Notes: generated from the sequence alone by a model not told the origin. A DNA stretch of 58,255 bases from Parvibaculum sp. (GCA_019635955.1 JAHBYL010000017.1:1-58255), one strand, 5' to 3'; shown: positions 48,015 to 58,203, numbered from the stretch's first letter. Program-made: numbers and translations.

Positions 48015-49556
48015 CTATTCGGCGGCCGCGACCCTGGTTCCCGCTCCGGCACCCGCGCCTTGCGATGAGGCGGTGTGGGCACGGAGGTTGAACTCGGCGA
48101 AGTCCGGCCGGCGCGTCCGCCACCAGTATTTGAAAGTGTAGTTCGCCCAGTTATTGGTGACCTTGCCGCTCTCGGTCTTGTACCAGCTGGTGCAGCCGCT
48201 CGCGAAAACGGAGTTGGCATTGTCGGCCTGCACGGATTCGTTCGAGGCGCGTTGCACCTCCGGCTTCACATCCATGTAGAGAAGATCGTCGTTCTTCAGC
48301 TTCTCCACGCATTGCGCGATGTAGTTCGCCTGACACTCGATCATGAAGATGATCGAGTTGTGGCCGAGGTTCGTGTTCGGCCCGTAGAGCATGAAGAAAT
48401 TGGGGAAACCCGAAACGGTCAGGCCGTGATGCGCCTCCGCGCCTGTCGCCCAGGCATCTTTCAGGTCGCGGCCCGCAAGGCCCTTCATCACCATCGGCCC
48501 GAGGAAATGCGTCGTGTCGAAGCCCGTTCCATAGATGATGATGTCGAGATCGTGCTGCTTGCCGTCCCGCGTGCGGATGCCAGCCGCGTTGATCTCTTCG
48601 ATTCCGTCGGTCACGACATCGACATGGTCCATGCCCATGGCGGGCCACCAGTCGTTGGCGAAGAGAACGCGCTTGCATCCCGGCTCGTAGTCAGGCGTCA
48701 GCTTCTGCTTCTTCACGGGATCGGTGACGTAGAGATTCATCTCGTCGATCGCCATCTGCTTCATCTTGTCGCCCGACGTATGGAAGGCGCGGAACAGGAG
48801 CTCGCCGAACCAGTAGAGCTTCCATCGCTGGATTTTCATGGTCCAGGGCAGCGCCTTGTAGAGCGCCTTTTCCCAGCCATAGAACTCGCGCTGCGGGCGC
48901 GGCAACACCCAACTCGCCGATCGCTGGAAGATGGTGACCTCACCCGCTTCCTTCGCGACTTCCGGTACGAACTGGATGGCGCTCGCGCCATTGCCGATCA
49001 CGCCGACGCGTTTGCCCTTGAGGCTGACCGAATGATTCCACTGCGCCGAGTGCCAGTGGTCGCCGGCGAAGCTTTCGCGGCCCTTGATATTCGGCCAGAC
49101 CGGCCGGTGGAGCTGGCCCGTGCCCGCAGCAAGGACATTCGCCTCGAAGCTTCGGGAACCGGCCTTGAGCGTCCAGAGCCCGGTGCGTTCGTCAAAACGG
49201 GCGTCGTCGATCTCCGTATTGAAGACGATATGGCTGCGCAGCCCGTATTTATCGACGACGGATTCGAGATAGGCCTTCAGGTCCTGTGCGAAGACGAATT
49301 TCTTCGTCCAGTCGGGGCGCATGTCGAAGGAGAATTGATACATGTGCAAAGGCACGTCGCAGGAGCAGCCCGGATAGGTGTTCTCGCGCCAGGTGCCGCC
49401 GATCTCGCTGGCCTTTTCATAGATCGTGAAATTCGTGAAGCCCTTTTCCTTGAGCTTGATCGCGGTGCAGATACCGGCAACGCCCGCGCCGATAATTGCA
49501 ACGCTCGGGGACGAGGCCGCAGACGCCCGTGCCGACACATCGTGAGCCAATGCCAT
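48015..49556 (-). CDS. Flavoprotein monooxygenase, Baeyer-Villiger type
   Basis: The 513-residue class B monooxygenase has FAD-binding [37 protein letters not shown], and the BVMO fingerprint FxGxxxHxxxW ([11 protein letters not shown]), with Asn in place of the usual Pro/Asp next. NADPH binding is at [20 protein letters not shown]. Such enzymes insert oxygen next to a ketone to give esters or lactones. The C-terminal 20 residues are Ala/Gly-rich and probably disordered. ATG 49556 follows GGAGG. The substrate is not predictable. Confidence 0.88.
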   Translation of the reverse strand: MALAHDVSARASAASSPSVAIIGAGVAGICTAIKLKEKGFTNFTIYEKASEIGGTWRENTYPGCSCDVPLHMYQFSFDMRPDWTKKFVFAQDLKAYLESVVDKYGLRSHIVFNTEIDDARFDERTGLWTLKAGSRSFEANVLAAGTGQLHRPVWPNIKGRESFAGDHWHSAQWNHSVSLKGKRVGVIGNGASAIQFVPEVAKEAGEVTIFQRSASWVLPRPQREFYGWEKALYKALPWTMKIQRWKLYWFGELLFRAFHTSGDKMKQMAIDEMNLYVTDPVKKQKLTPDYEPGCKRVLFANDWWPAMGMDHVDVVTDGIEEINAAGIRTRDGKQHDLDIIIYGTGFDTTHFLGPMVMKGLAGRDLKDAWATGAEAHHGLTVSGFPNFFMLYGPNTNLGHNSIIFMIECQANYIAQCVEKLKNDDLLYMDVKPEVQRASNESVQADNANSVFASGCTSWYKTESGKVTNNWANYTFKYWWRTRRPDFAEFNLRAHTASSQGAGAGAGTRVAAAE

Positions 49557-49756
49557 TTTTTTCTTCCTCCCTGCCGGTGGACCTCCCTCAAGGTCCGTTC
49601 CGGCACTTGAATCCGGATACCGATGGCGCAAGCCTAGCGCCTTTTTTCCGGAGGAGGAACCGCTCCAAGGAGTGGTGCGCGGCCCGGGAACCTGAGGGGG
49701 AGACAGAAGCACGGCAACGCGCTAAAGGAAGCACAGCGCCGCTGGGGAAACCACCG

Positions 49757-50248
49757 ATGACAAAAATTGCCGCTCCTGCCACGACCGATCTTTCCGACGA
49801 GTTCCCCGGCCAGGTCCGCCACGTGCATCCCGGCTTCCGTGACTTCGGCCGCCGCGTGGCGTTTTTCGGTCCGGTGGCGACACTGCGCGTGCCGGACGAC
49901 AACAGCTTGGTTCGGGCGGCCGTGGAGACGCCGGGTCAAGGCCGCGTGCTGGTGGTCGATGGCGGCGCGGCAATGGAATATGCGCTGTTCGGCGGCAATC
50001 TCGGCAAGCTCGCCGAAAAGAATGGCTGGGCGGGCGTCGTGGTGAATGGCTGCGTCCGCGATACGGGCGAACTGCGTCTCTGCGACATTGGCGTGAAGGC
50101 GCTGGCGACGCATCCGAAGCGGAGCGACAAGCGCGGCTTCGGCGAGAGCGATGTGGTGCTGCGCTTTGGCGGGATCACACTCGCACCGGGCGAGTGGCTC
50201 TATGCCGATGAAGACGGCATCGTGGTGGCAGCTCAACAGCTCGGCTGA
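49757..50248 (+). CDS. RraA-like protein (possible class II pyruvate aldolase)
   Basis: The 163-residue protein has the RraA fold signature: [26 protein letters not shown] (written as [18 protein letters not shown]), [20 protein letters not shown], and the C-terminal [14 protein letters not shown]. The motif G-x-x-R-D with the following Asp is shared by RraA (RNase E inhibitor) and by HMG/CHA aldolases; sequence cannot separate them. ATG 49757 has GGGGAAA upstream. It stands alone between the divergent monooxygenase and a small membrane-protein gene. Confidence 0.87.
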   Translation: MTKIAAPATTDLSDEFPGQVRHVHPGFRDFGRRVAFFGPVATLRVPDDNSLVRAAVETPGQGRVLVVDGGAAMEYALFGGNLGKLAEKNGWAGVVVNGCVRDTGELRLCDIGVKALATHPKRSDKRGFGESDVVLRFGGITLAPGEWLYADEDGIVVAAQQLG

Positions 50249-50255
50249 GGCTGCC

Positions 50256-50450
50256 TCAGATCACCAGTTCGATGAACTTCCAGATACCGAGCGAGGTGAT
50301 CGCGACGGACAGCGCGCAGCCTGCGCCCGCGACCAGCATTTCCATGAGGCCTGCCCGTTCAGCCCCGCGACGGTCGGCCACAGGACGCCCCGGCCTTCCG
50401 GCAGATTTGCCATACGGGACGCTGCGCGCATCGCTATCGATATCCGCCAT
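50256..50450 (-). CDS. Small single-helix membrane protein, unknown
   Basis: The 64-residue protein has a polar N terminus (residues 1-35) and one C-terminal membrane helix (MLVAGAGCALSVAITSLGIW). ATG 50450 has GGGAGGG 6 bases upstream on this strand, which supports translation. I do not recognise a family. It lies downstream of speDE on the same strand, with about 120 bases between. Confidence 0.55.
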   Translation of the reverse strand: MADIDSDARSVPYGKSAGRPGRPVADRRGAERAGLMEMLVAGAGCALSVAITSLGIWKFIELVI

Positions 50451-50569
50451 ACCCGGCCCTCCCAGACTTTCACCGCCTGAGACAACCCCCTTGTCTCAAC
50501 CCGGCACATAACGTTAGGGAAACGCGGTGATTCGGGTCAACCCAATGTCGCTTGTGCGACGCAGCAATC

Positions 50570-51442
50570 CTAGGCTTCGGCGATGTCGCGCACATAGCGC
50601 GGCAAGGCGAAAGCGGCCTTGTGAACTTCCGGCGTGTAGTAGCGCGTGTCGAAACCCGCAGCTGCGAAGCGCGCCTCGAGCTCCGCAAGCGGAATGTCCT
50701 TGAGCGATGCATCGTCGGTGCCCCAGCCCATCGCCATGGGTCCGCCGACATAGGTCGGGATGGTCGCGAGATAGCAGCTTGCGACCTTGAAGATGCGGCC
50801 GAATTTCTCGATGGTGCCCCGCAGTTCCGCGCCCTGCATGAAGGGCACGCCGTTCTGCGTGACGATGACGCCGCCAGGCGTGAGGCAGCCCGCCGCCGCG
50901 CGATAGAATGCCTCGCGGAAGAGTACTTCGCCGGGGCCGACGGGATCGGTCGAGTCGACGATGATGACGTCGAACTTCCGATCGGCTTCCTCGACGAATT
51001 TCGCGCCATCCGCGAAGACGAGATCGAGACGCGGATCGTCGAACGCACCTGCGGAAATTCCGGGCAGGTGCTTCTTGCAGAAATCCGTCACCGCGGGGTC
51101 GATTTCGACCATGGTGACATGCTCGACCGACTTATGGCGCACCACCTCGCGCAGGATGCCGCCATCGCCGCCGCCGATGATGAGCACATTCCCGGCGCGG
51201 CCATGAGCGAGAATCGGCACATGCGTCATCATCTCGTGATAGATGAATTCGTCGCGCTCGGTCACCTGGGTGATGCCGTCGAGCGCCATCATCCGCCCGA
51301 AAAGGGCGTTATCGAAAATCACGAGATGCTGCTGGCCGGTCTCTTCTTCGTAGCGAACTTCGTCGGCACGAAAGGAGCAGGTGAAACCCTCTGTCTCATA
51401 GAGGGTTTCGACCACCCAGCGTTCCTTCGGCCCGGCCGCCAT
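50570..51442 (-). CDS. speE: Spermidine synthase
   Basis: SpeE transfers an aminopropyl group from decarboxylated SAM to putrescine. The 290-residue protein has YHEMMTHVP, the SAM-binding VLIIGGGDGGILREV, VEIDPAVTDFCKKHLP, and the acidic DVIIVDSTDPVGPGEVLF that positions putrescine. Its ATG overlaps the speD stop by one base (TGATG), so synthesis of both enzymes is coupled. Confidence 0.95.
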   Translation of the reverse strand: MAAGPKERWVVETLYETEGFTCSFRADEVRYEEETGQQHLVIFDNALFGRMMALDGITQVTERDEFIYHEMMTHVPILAHGRAGNVLIIGGGDGGILREVVRHKSVEHVTMVEIDPAVTDFCKKHLPGISAGAFDDPRLDLVFADGAKFVEEADRKFDVIIVDSTDPVGPGEVLFREAFYRAAAGCLTPGGVIVTQNGVPFMQGAELRGTIEKFGRIFKVASCYLATIPTYVGGPMAMGWGTDDASLKDIPLAELEARFAAAGFDTRYYTPEVHKAAFALPRYVRDIAEA

Positions 51443-51957
51443 CAGACCATGCCCTCGCCGCGGAAATGTTCGCCAACGCGGATTTCCGACGGCGTGAAGG
51501 CTTCGCGCAGCACTTCGATCGAGTTGTGCGGTTCGGCCTCGCCGCACATGAAGACGTCGAGCGCGGCATAGTCGGCTTCCGGCCAGCTATGGATCGAGAT
51601 GTGGCTCTCCGACAGCACCGCCACGCCCGACACGCCGCCATTCGGCGTGAAGTGATGGAGATGGATGTGGAGAAGCGTCGCCTTCGACACTTCGACGCAG
51701 CGGCGCAGGGCCGCTTCGATATGCGCAAGATCGTCGAGCCGGCTCGCGCCGATCAGATCGATGATGAGATGCGTGCCAGCAAAGCGCTTGCCGTCGCGCT
51801 CGATGAAGAAATCCTTTCTTTCATCGGACGTGGTGCATCGATCCGCGGCCTTGTCGGCAACGGCGTGAACGGGAAACTCGAGAACTTCCGCCTGGGTCTT
51901 GCTTGAAACGCTGTTCAAGTCGATCCCCAATTGGAAGAGGGCATTGGATTCGGACAT
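51442..51957 (-). CDS. speD: S-adenosylmethionine decarboxylase proenzyme
   Basis: SpeD makes decarboxylated SAM for speE. The 171-residue prokaryotic-type proenzyme self-cleaves between Glu117 and Ser118 in VLSESHISIHSWPE, turning Ser118 into the pyruvoyl cofactor. THLIIDLIGASRLDD and HLHHFTPNGGVSG are also typical. There is an N-terminal extension of about 50 residues before the usual core. ATG 51957 follows GGGAG. The gene has a long structured upstream region. Confidence 0.95.
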   Translation of the reverse strand: MSESNALFQLGIDLNSVSSKTQAEVLEFPVHAVADKAADRCTTSDERKDFFIERDGKRFAGTHLIIDLIGASRLDDLAHIEAALRRCVEVSKATLLHIHLHHFTPNGGVSGVAVLSESHISIHSWPEADYAALDVFMCGEAEPHNSIEVLREAFTPSEIRVGEHFRGEGMV

Positions 51958-52521
51958 TTGAGTGCCACTCCCCAACCAGTAGATGGACGTGGCCCAACGG
52001 GAGGCACAAAATTGCACTCCGCTCAGGGCCGGTGAATTGTCTTTGCGTGGGTGAACGCTGGTGCGGTTCCCGAGGGAACCTCGACGTTTCCGATGCCGGG
52101 CAGCGGTCGCTTGCCGGGCTTGCGCGTCTTCAGTTGCGGGATAGAGGCAACGGACGTGCTCGGTTTGATCCGGGGCGTCAGCCCCTCAGACTAGAACCGG
52201 ACATATGCAATCTCCCTCGAAACCCGGCGGAGGTAACCGAACAATGCCCGAGGGCATGCCGCCGAAATTGTCCAAAGAGACGCGTACGCCGTTACATAAC
52301 CAAGTCGGCCAGTGGCACGTGCGATTGCGTTCGAGGGGTGTTTAACGAGGGGGTCCCCCCCTGTCAATGAAATCGCGAGGATTTCCGCGGGAAAACGCAG
52401 TTCTCCATAAGACGGCGCCGGAGCGCGGCATTCCGGCACAATTCAAGATTTGATTTGCGATTCATTCTCATTTGCATCACCTTTGCCTTCTCCGGAATCG
52501 AAGCAAGCCTGAGGTGCCGCC
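51958..52521. other. 564-base gap with possible speD leader RNA and an 8-codon uORF
   Basis: The gap is rich in short perfect hairpins: GGTTCC-CGAG-GGAACC at 52065-52080, GGGGC-GTCA-GCCCC at 52172-52185, ATGCC-CGAG-GGCAT at 52244-52257, and GGGGG-TCC-CCCCC at 52349-52361. On the minus strand, a tiny frame at 52178-52204 (MSGSSLRG) has GAGGGAG as SD and stops inside the loop of the second hairpin. No known RNA gene was recognised. A polyamine or SAM-responsive leader is possible but unproven. Confidence 0.45.
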
Positions 52522-53043
52522 ATGAAAGCCGCAATCAAGGAATTCTATACCCCCCTGTCCGAACCGGCCTGCTGCTATGCGCCGGATCAGCCGCTCAGCG
52601 AACTGGGCTTTGCAGAGCAGTTTCTCGTCTGGAGCCTGCGCGTGCAGTGGCGCGTGACGGCGGAGGGAGCCGGGACGAAATCCCATCTGCTGCAGCGGGC
52701 TTTCGACGCGTTGCAGATGCCGGAGGGTCCGGCGATCGTGGCCGAGCTTACGGCTGTGCTTGCACTCACGGTGAAGCGGCCGCTTTCCATCCCCTGCCCG
52801 CGCTGGCGCGCATTGACGAGCGATGAAGTCCGCCTTCTGAATTTCGTCGCCGCGCTCCAGCGCCGCGACGGGCGGCCGGGCGCGGCGCTCGATCCGTCCT
52901 GGGCAACAGCACCCTGCGGCGCCTCACCGATCTGGGTACCGGCGCAGCGCCTCGCGCTCGCCTTCTCGGCGGCGGGACTGGTCTTCGGCTCGGCGAGCCA
53001 GGGCCTCTCATTTCCAGAGGCCATGCCGCGCCTTCTGCATTGA
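52522..53043 (+). CDS. Hypothetical protein, 173 aa
   Basis: ATG 52522 follows a good GAGGTG SD (52511-52516). The protein is mixed alpha/hydrophobic with no clear membrane helix or signal peptide. Visible segments are FAEQFLVWSLRVQWRVT, a Leu/Ala-rich helix (IVAELTAVLALTVKRPLS), and DEVRLLNFVAALQRRDG. I do not recognise the family. It ends 4 bases from the convergent nitronate monooxygenase gene and looks like a stand-alone gene. Confidence 0.6.
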   Translation: MKAAIKEFYTPLSEPACCYAPDQPLSELGFAEQFLVWSLRVQWRVTAEGAGTKSHLLQRAFDALQMPEGPAIVAELTAVLALTVKRPLSIPCPRWRALTSDEVRLLNFVAALQRRDGRPGAALDPSWATAPCGASPIWVPAQRLALAFSAAGLVFGSASQGLSFPEAMPRLLH

Positions 53044-53047
53044 GGTC

Positions 53048-53986
53048 TCAGCCGAAATTGCGCGCCCCGGCAAGCGCGCCCATGCGCGACGTGATGGCGA
53101 AGAATTCGGAAATCGTGTCGTCGATGATTTCCTGCGCCGTCTTCACCCGGTCGATGAGGCCGGCCGTTTCGCCCGCGAGACCGACGGCGGCTTCCATATC
53201 GCCGCCGAAATAGAGATCGAGAATGCGGGCGAAGGTATCGGGCGGCATGAGGCCCTCCTCATGGATTGCCGCCGTGCGGTTCGTCTTCAGGGCACGGATG
53301 CAGGGCGTCGACTTCTTGTTCAGCACATAGGTGCCGGTTTCCTTCGCATCGATGATCGCCTGCTTGTAATTCGTGTGGACGGGACTCTCCGCGCAGCAGA
53401 CGAAGCGCGTACCCATCTGCACGGCCTCGGCGCCGAGCGCGAAGGCCGCCGCCATGCCCTTGCCGTCGCAGATGCCGCCCGCCGCAATCATCGGAATATC
53501 GCTTTTGGCGCGGATCGCCTGCAGCAGGACGAGCGTGCCGACCTCTTCCGGGTTTTTGAAGCCGCCGCCTTCCGTTCCCTCGACGACGAGACCGTCGATC
53601 CCCGCTTCGACGCATTTCATGGCCGCATCGACGGTCGGCACCGCGTGATAGACGGTGATGCCTGCATCATGGAGCGGCGCGATGAACTTTGCGGGGCTGC
53701 CCGCCGACGTCGTCACGAATTTTACCCCCGCCTCGCAGACGAACCGGAGCATCGCATCGTCCTTCAGGAAGCGGATCGGCAGGTTGACCCCGAAAGGCGC
53801 ATCGGTGAGTTCCTTCATCTTGAGGATCTCGGCCTTGCAGGCTTCCGTCTCGCCGGACGACGTTTCGATAATGCCGAGGCCGCCCGCCTTCGAGACGGCG
53901 CTCGCCAGCTGGGAGCGCGCGATCCAGCCCATCGGCGCCTGGACGATCGGATATTTTGCGCCGGTATGCGCGAGAACGCGGTTCAT
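53048..53986 (-). CDS. Nitronate monooxygenase / 2-nitropropane dioxygenase-like FMN enzyme
   Basis: The 312-residue TIM-barrel flavoprotein has the N-terminal PIVQAPMGWIARSQLASAVS, GGLGIIETSSG, FGVNLPI, VEGTEGGGF (FMN/substrate loop), IPMIAAGGICDGKGMAAAFA, and GAEAVQMGTRFVCCAES. Family members oxidise alkyl nitronates, while close relatives act as enoyl-ACP reductase FabK, so substrate is tentative. ATG 53986 follows GAGGGGGG on this strand. Confidence 0.85.
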   Translation of the reverse strand: MNRVLAHTGAKYPIVQAPMGWIARSQLASAVSKAGGLGIIETSSGETEACKAEILKMKELTDAPFGVNLPIRFLKDDAMLRFVCEAGVKFVTTSAGSPAKFIAPLHDAGITVYHAVPTVDAAMKCVEAGIDGLVVEGTEGGGFKNPEEVGTLVLLQAIRAKSDIPMIAAGGICDGKGMAAAFALGAEAVQMGTRFVCCAESPVHTNYKQAIIDAKETGTYVLNKKSTPCIRALKTNRTAAIHEEGLMPPDTFARILDLYFGGDMEAAVGLAGETAGLIDRVKTAQEIIDDTISEFFAITSRMGALAGARNFG

Positions 53987-54086
53987 GGAAGTTCCCCCCT
54001 CAAATTGTCATATTGAATGCCGTTACCCGTCAGCAGGCCACAGCGCGCGGCGCGACGCAAGATAGGCGCGGGAAAAGCCGGGCAGC

Positions 54087-54121
54087 AAAAAGGCGCGGGA
54101 GACGACCGCCGCCCGCGCCTT
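54087..54121 (-). terminator. Rho-independent terminator of the Lys/Ala-rich protein gene
   Basis: A 10-bp stem (AAGGCGCGGG at 54090-54099 and CCCGCGCCTT at 54112-54121) is followed on the minus strand by TTTTT (A run at 54087-54091). It lies 15 bases past the stop of the gene at 54136. Confidence 0.85.
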
Positions 54122-54135
54122 GAATGTCTTGCCGA

Positions 54136-54702
54136 TCAGCGGAAGTGGCCGTAAGCCCGGACCACCGCTTCCGACAATTCCTTGTAGGCGCCTTCGACGC
54201 CGGTCTTGATCTCGTCGAACGCGCCTTCGCCCTGCTTCGTGAGCTGCGCGAGACGCGAACGCAGTTTCGCCCGGTCGGTCTTGAGCTGCCTCAAGAGGCC
54301 GGAATAGCGCTTCTCCGCCTGCTTCAGCGCCTTCTTGGCTTCCTTCTCGGCCTTGTCCACTTCCTTGGAAAGCTGCGCCACCTGCTTTTCAAGCTGCTTC
54401 TTCAGCTTCGCGCGCTCGGGCGACAGCTTGGAGGCCTTGCTTGCGGCTTTTTTGGCGGGCTTTTTCGCCGCGGCCTTTTTTGCCGCCGGCTTCCTGGCCG
54501 CAGCTTTCTTTGCGGGTGCCTTTTTCGCCGTCTTCTTGCCGGCCGCCGGGTTGCCGCCGGTACGCGCCGCGAGCTCGGCCTCGCTCAGCGGAGGCGTCGT
54601 CTTGGCGGCGGGAACGGAGCCCGTCCTGCGCGATGCCGTCTTGCTCCGCGATGCGGCACTACGGCCGGTGGCCGCTCCACGCTTCCTACGATTGTCGCTC
54701 AT
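54136..54702 (-). CDS. Histone H1-like Lys/Ala-rich protein with coiled coil
   Basis: The 188-residue protein has an Arg/Ser-rich N terminus, a middle region of AKKA/PAKKA/AAKKPAKKA-type repeats (about residues 57-90) resembling histone H1 tails, then a long coiled coil (LKKQLEKQVAQLSKEVDKAE, continuing to about residue 150) and a short amphipathic end. Bacterial proteins of this kind bind DNA or PHA granules (PhaF, AlgP) or act in nucleoid compaction. Phasin-like use of the coiled coil is possible; no pha gene is near. The ATG was placed at the first Met of the charged sequence. Confidence 0.75.
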   Translation of the reverse strand: MSDNRRKRGAATGRSAASRSKTASRRTGSVPAAKTTPPLSEAELAARTGGNPAAGKKTAKKAPAKKAAARKPAAKKAAAKKPAKKAASKASKLSPERAKLKKQLEKQVAQLSKEVDKAEKEAKKALKQAEKRYSGLLRQLKTDRAKLRSRLAQLTKQGEGAFDEIKTGVEGAYKELSEAVVRAYGHFR

Positions 54703-54790
54703 GATCGAATGCCTCGAATGTATGTGCCACCGGACGTCACGCCGCGCCGGCAACCGAGAGTGGCGCGAATGCGGAGGCGTTTCAAGGGCG

Positions 54791-56527
54791 CTATTCGGCG
54801 GCGGCGCGCAGGGGCGAGGGCTGATGGCCGCGCACGAGCTTGCCGGGCAATGCGCCTGTCGGCTTGCCATCGCGGTAGATCACCTCGCCGCTGACGATGG
54901 TGGCGACATAGCCTTCCGCTTCCTGCATCAGACGGCGCGCGCCGGAGGGCAGGTCATAGACCATGTGCGGCGGCAGTAGACGCAGCCGCTCGAAGTCGAT
55001 CACGTTGAGATCGCCCTTCATGCCGGGCGCGATCAGCCCGCGATCGAGCAGGCCGACGGCTTCGGCCGTGTCGCGCGTCTGGCTCTTCACGACGAAGGGA
55101 ATGTCGAGATGTTCGCCGCGCGAGCGGTCGCGGCACCAATGGGTGAGCATGTAAGTCGGTACGCTCACATCGCAAATAACGCCGACATGCGCGCCGCCAT
55201 CCGACAGGCCGAACAGCGTGTTCGGATTGCGGATCATGGTGAGCGCGTTGTCGAGGCTGAACTCATAGTAATTGTGGAGCGGGAAGAACAGGAAGTTGCG
55301 GCCGCCATTCGCTGTCAGAATGTCATAGACGATGGCATCCGGGTTCACGCCGTCGCGCTTTGCACGCGCGCCGATGCTCTCGTCCGGCGAGGGCTCGTAG
55401 TTCGGCGGGTCGCCCAGCTCGAACATCTTGTGGTAGGCGCCGGCGAGCGAATTGAGGAAGGGGTGGCCGGGCTCGAGGCTTTCGGAGAGAAGCTGCTCGC
55501 GGAAAGCGGGATCGCGCATGATGGAAACGCGCTCTTCCAGCGGCTTGTCGGCGATGGCGCGGTAGCTCGGCCGCGTGAGGAAGGGATGAACCGAGCCCTG
55601 AAGGCCAAGCATGAGGCCGACGGGGCGGCCCTGCACCTGCGCCTTGATGGGTAGGCCCTTCGCCGCCGCCTTGTCGAGACGGCCGAGAAGGTCACGCCAC
55701 TGGTCCGGCATGACATCCGCCTGCACGAGCGAAAAGCTCAAGGGGCGGCCCGACACCTCGACGAGTTTTTCGACCAGCGAAAATTCATGGTCGATCTCGC
55801 GGAAGTCCGACACCCATTGGAGGACGCCGGCGCCCGCTTCCCTGAGGCCTTCGGCAATCGCGATCATTTCCTTGTCGGCGGCGCCGATGGTCGGCGTCAA
55901 ATCGCCATCGGCGGTTCGATGGGCCACGGTGCGCGAAGTGGAGAAGCCGATGGCGCCGGCCTTGATCGCCTCGCGGACGATTTCGCGCATCTCGGCGACT
56001 TCGGCATCGGTCGCCGCTTCGCGTTTCGCGCCGCGCTCGCCCATGACATAGACGCGGACTGCACCATGCGGCACCTGCATGGCGACATCGATGTCGTGGG
56101 GCAGCTTCTCGATGGCATCGAGATAGTCGGCAAAGCTCTCCCACTGCCAGGATAGGCCCTCGTGAAGCGCGGCGCCCGGAATATCCTCCACACCTTCCAT
56201 GAGGCTGATGAGACGGTCGTGGTCGGCTGTCCGCACCGGTGCGAAACCGACGCCGCAATTGCCCATGACGACGGTGGTGGAGCCGTGGATGGAGGACGGC
56301 GTCATGCGCTGGTCCCATGTCACCTGGCCATCGTAATGCGTGTGGATGTCGACCCAGCCGGGCGTGACGAGAAGGCCCTTCGCGTCGATTTCCTCGCGGC
56401 CCTTCGCGGTGACCTTGCCGACTTCGACGATGACGCCCTTGTCGACCGCCACGTCGGCGATGCGCGGCGCACCGCCCGAACCGTCCACAACCGTGCCGCC
56501 GCGGATGACGAGATCCACTTCGCTCAT
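54791..56527 (-). CDS. N-acyl-D-amino-acid deacylase-type amidohydrolase
   Basis: The 578-residue metal-dependent amidohydrolase shows [17 protein letters not shown], the metal motif [10 protein letters not shown] (HxH), [10 protein letters not shown] (with the metal Cys of D-aminoacylase), and a C-terminal SDGGAHVG containing the catalytic Asp. Related enzymes remove acyl groups from D-amino acids or hydrolyse hydantoin-like amides. ATG 56527 follows GGAGG (complement) at 7 bases. A GPH-type transporter lies just upstream on the same strand and may import the substrate. Confidence 0.86.
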   Translation of the reverse strand: MSEVDLVIRGGTVVDGSGGAPRIADVAVDKGVIVEVGKVTAKGREEIDAKGLLVTPGWVDIHTHYDGQVTWDQRMTPSSIHGSTTVVMGNCGVGFAPVRTADHDRLISLMEGVEDIPGAALHEGLSWQWESFADYLDAIEKLPHDIDVAMQVPHGAVRVYVMGERGAKREAATDAEVAEMREIVREAIKAGAIGFSTSRTVAHRTADGDLTPTIGAADKEMIAIAEGLREAGAGVLQWVSDFREIDHEFSLVEKLVEVSGRPLSFSLVQADVMPDQWRDLLGRLDKAAAKGLPIKAQVQGRPVGLMLGLQGSVHPFLTRPSYRAIADKPLEERVSIMRDPAFREQLLSESLEPGHPFLNSLAGAYHKMFELGDPPNYEPSPDESIGARAKRDGVNPDAIVYDILTANGGRNFLFFPLHNYYEFSLDNALTMIRNPNTLFGLSDGGAHVGVICDVSVPTYMLTHWCRDRSRGEHLDIPFVVKSQTRDTAEAVGLLDRGLIAPGMKGDLNVIDFERLRLLPPHMVYDLPSGARRLMQEAEGYVATIVSGEVIYRDGKPTGALPGKLVRGHQPSPLRAAAE

Positions 56528-56636
56528 GATTTCCTCCTCAACATTCCGATTTCTTGTTGAGAGGATGATAGCGCGGGCAAGGGCCTTTCCGAAACCAAAA
56601 GCCATGGGTTCCGGAAAGGCTCAAATTGAGGCTTTC

Positions 56637-58022
56637 TCAATCCGCCGAGCGATTGATCGCGGCTTCCTGGGCGAGGCGGGTGTTACGACGCTCGATCAGC
56701 CGCTGCAGGCGCTTCTGGCGCTCCGCCGTCAACGGATAGGTCCAGGTGAGATAGAGCGCGGCAAGGAAGAAGATCGAAGGGATCACCGCATAGGCGAAGG
56801 TAAGCCACCACATCTGGTCGGGGCCGTTGACGACGCCGGGCGCCGGATTGAAGCCGAAGAAGGCGACGACATTGAGCGAGATGCCGGTGCCGAAGGCGGT
56901 GGCGAGCTTGGTCGTCATGCCGGAAATGGCGAAGAAGGTGCCGGCGCGCTTGCCCTTGGAGCGGGCGGTATCGACGTCCACCACATCGGCGAGCATGGCA
57001 AGCGGCAGGAACTGCAGGCCGCCGAAGCAGAGGCCCTTGGCGACGAACATCATCGTGAAGATCTGCGTCTGGCCGGGGACGAGGAAGAAGGCGATGGTGG
57101 AAAGGCCTGCCGCCGCCGTCATGCAGATGGCGAAGGCCTTGTGCTTGCCCATCTGGCGGCCGAGCCAGAGCCAGCCCGGAATGGCGAGAAGGCCCGCCGC
57201 GAAATAATAGAGATAGAGCATGCCGACACCGGTGACGCCGATATAGTCGCGCATGAAGAAGAGCGAGAGCGCATTGCGGAAAGCCTCGCCGCCCGTGACG
57301 ATGAGCACGATGGCGAGCACGCGCACCATCGGCCCGTTCTTGCCGACATGGCGGAGCCCCTCGATCAGCGGCACCTGGCGCGAGACCTTCACGTGAGCAG
57401 GCTCAGCCACGCGCCAGCAGACCAGGAAGACTGTGAGCGGCGTGAGGATGATGATCGTCCAGCCCATCGCCATCAGCACGGGCTTCGGCGTGGCCGGGCT
57501 GCCAGTGAAGAGCGGCAGGAGCGCCGGGATGAGCGCCGAGAGCATGAGCCCCACCAGCACATAGAATTCGCGCGAGGCGGTGATGCGCGAACGCTCGTGA
57601 TAATCGGGCGAGAGTTCCGCGCCCCAGGCGAAATAGGGGATGTAGACCAGCGTCGAGCCGATGAACATGATGCCGAGCCAGGCGAGCAGATAAACGCCAC
57701 CGACCGACGAGAAGCCGAATATGTGCGGCATGAAGAGAAAGAGCACGCCGGTCATCAGGATCGGCAGGCCGAGCAGCATGAAAGGCTTGCGGCGGCCGAT
57801 GCGCGTATGCGTGTGGTCGGAGAAATAGCCGATCAGCGGATCGGTGACGACGTCGGTGAGGCGCGCCAGCATGATCATGGTGCCGACCGCGGCGAGCGAC
57901 ACGCCGAGCTCGCCCGCATAGAAGGGCGGCAGCCACACCGCCACCGGATAACCGAACATGGCGATCGGCAGGCCGATGGAACCGTGAATATAGATGCTGG
58001 AACGCGATAGCGGCGCGGTCAT
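56637..58022 (-). CDS. MFS transporter of the GPH (glycoside-pentoside-hexuronide:cation) family
   Basis: The 461-residue transporter has twelve hydrophobic helices and the MFS/GPH sequences DVVTDPLIGYFSDHTHTRIGRRKPFML (here written as DVVTDPLIGYFSDHT and RIGRRKPFML), WGAELSPDYHERSRI, and DVVDVDTARSKGKRAGTFF. GPH symporters move sugars or other solutes with Na+ or H+. ATG 58022 follows GGGGAG. It lies 109 bases upstream of the amidohydrolase gene on the same strand, so substrate uptake for that enzyme is a reasonable guess. Confidence 0.86.
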   Translation of the reverse strand: MTAPLSRSSIYIHGSIGLPIAMFGYPVAVWLPPFYAGELGVSLAAVGTMIMLARLTDVVTDPLIGYFSDHTHTRIGRRKPFMLLGLPILMTGVLFLFMPHIFGFSSVGGVYLLAWLGIMFIGSTLVYIPYFAWGAELSPDYHERSRITASREFYVLVGLMLSALIPALLPLFTGSPATPKPVLMAMGWTIIILTPLTVFLVCWRVAEPAHVKVSRQVPLIEGLRHVGKNGPMVRVLAIVLIVTGGEAFRNALSLFFMRDYIGVTGVGMLYLYYFAAGLLAIPGWLWLGRQMGKHKAFAICMTAAAGLSTIAFFLVPGQTQIFTMMFVAKGLCFGGLQFLPLAMLADVVDVDTARSKGKRAGTFFAISGMTTKLATAFGTGISLNVVAFFGFNPAPGVVNGPDQMWWLTFAYAVIPSIFFLAALYLTWTYPLTAERQKRLQRLIERRNTRLAQEAAINRSAD

Positions 58023-58203
58023 GCAGTCAATCTCCCCTCGCGTGCCGCCATTGCTTCCCGCGCGGGGCACTCTTGCTCTTTTCAATTTTTCTGGTGAGCG
58101 AAGTATAGGCAGCGTGCGGCTTCGCCCAAGCGAAATCGTGTTCCGGCTGCCGCTGCGCCAAGTTTCATTGCGCGCGGGGGGAGGAGGGAATAGACTCCGT
58201 TCC

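Noticed and set aside
52349..52361. GGGGG-TCC-CCCCC hairpin as an intrinsic terminator
   Set aside because: The stem is only 5 bp and no T tract follows on either strand.
54460..54640. Low-complexity repeat tract as a tandem DNA repeat
   Set aside because: The repetition is at protein level (AKKA units) with varied codons, not a DNA repeat array.
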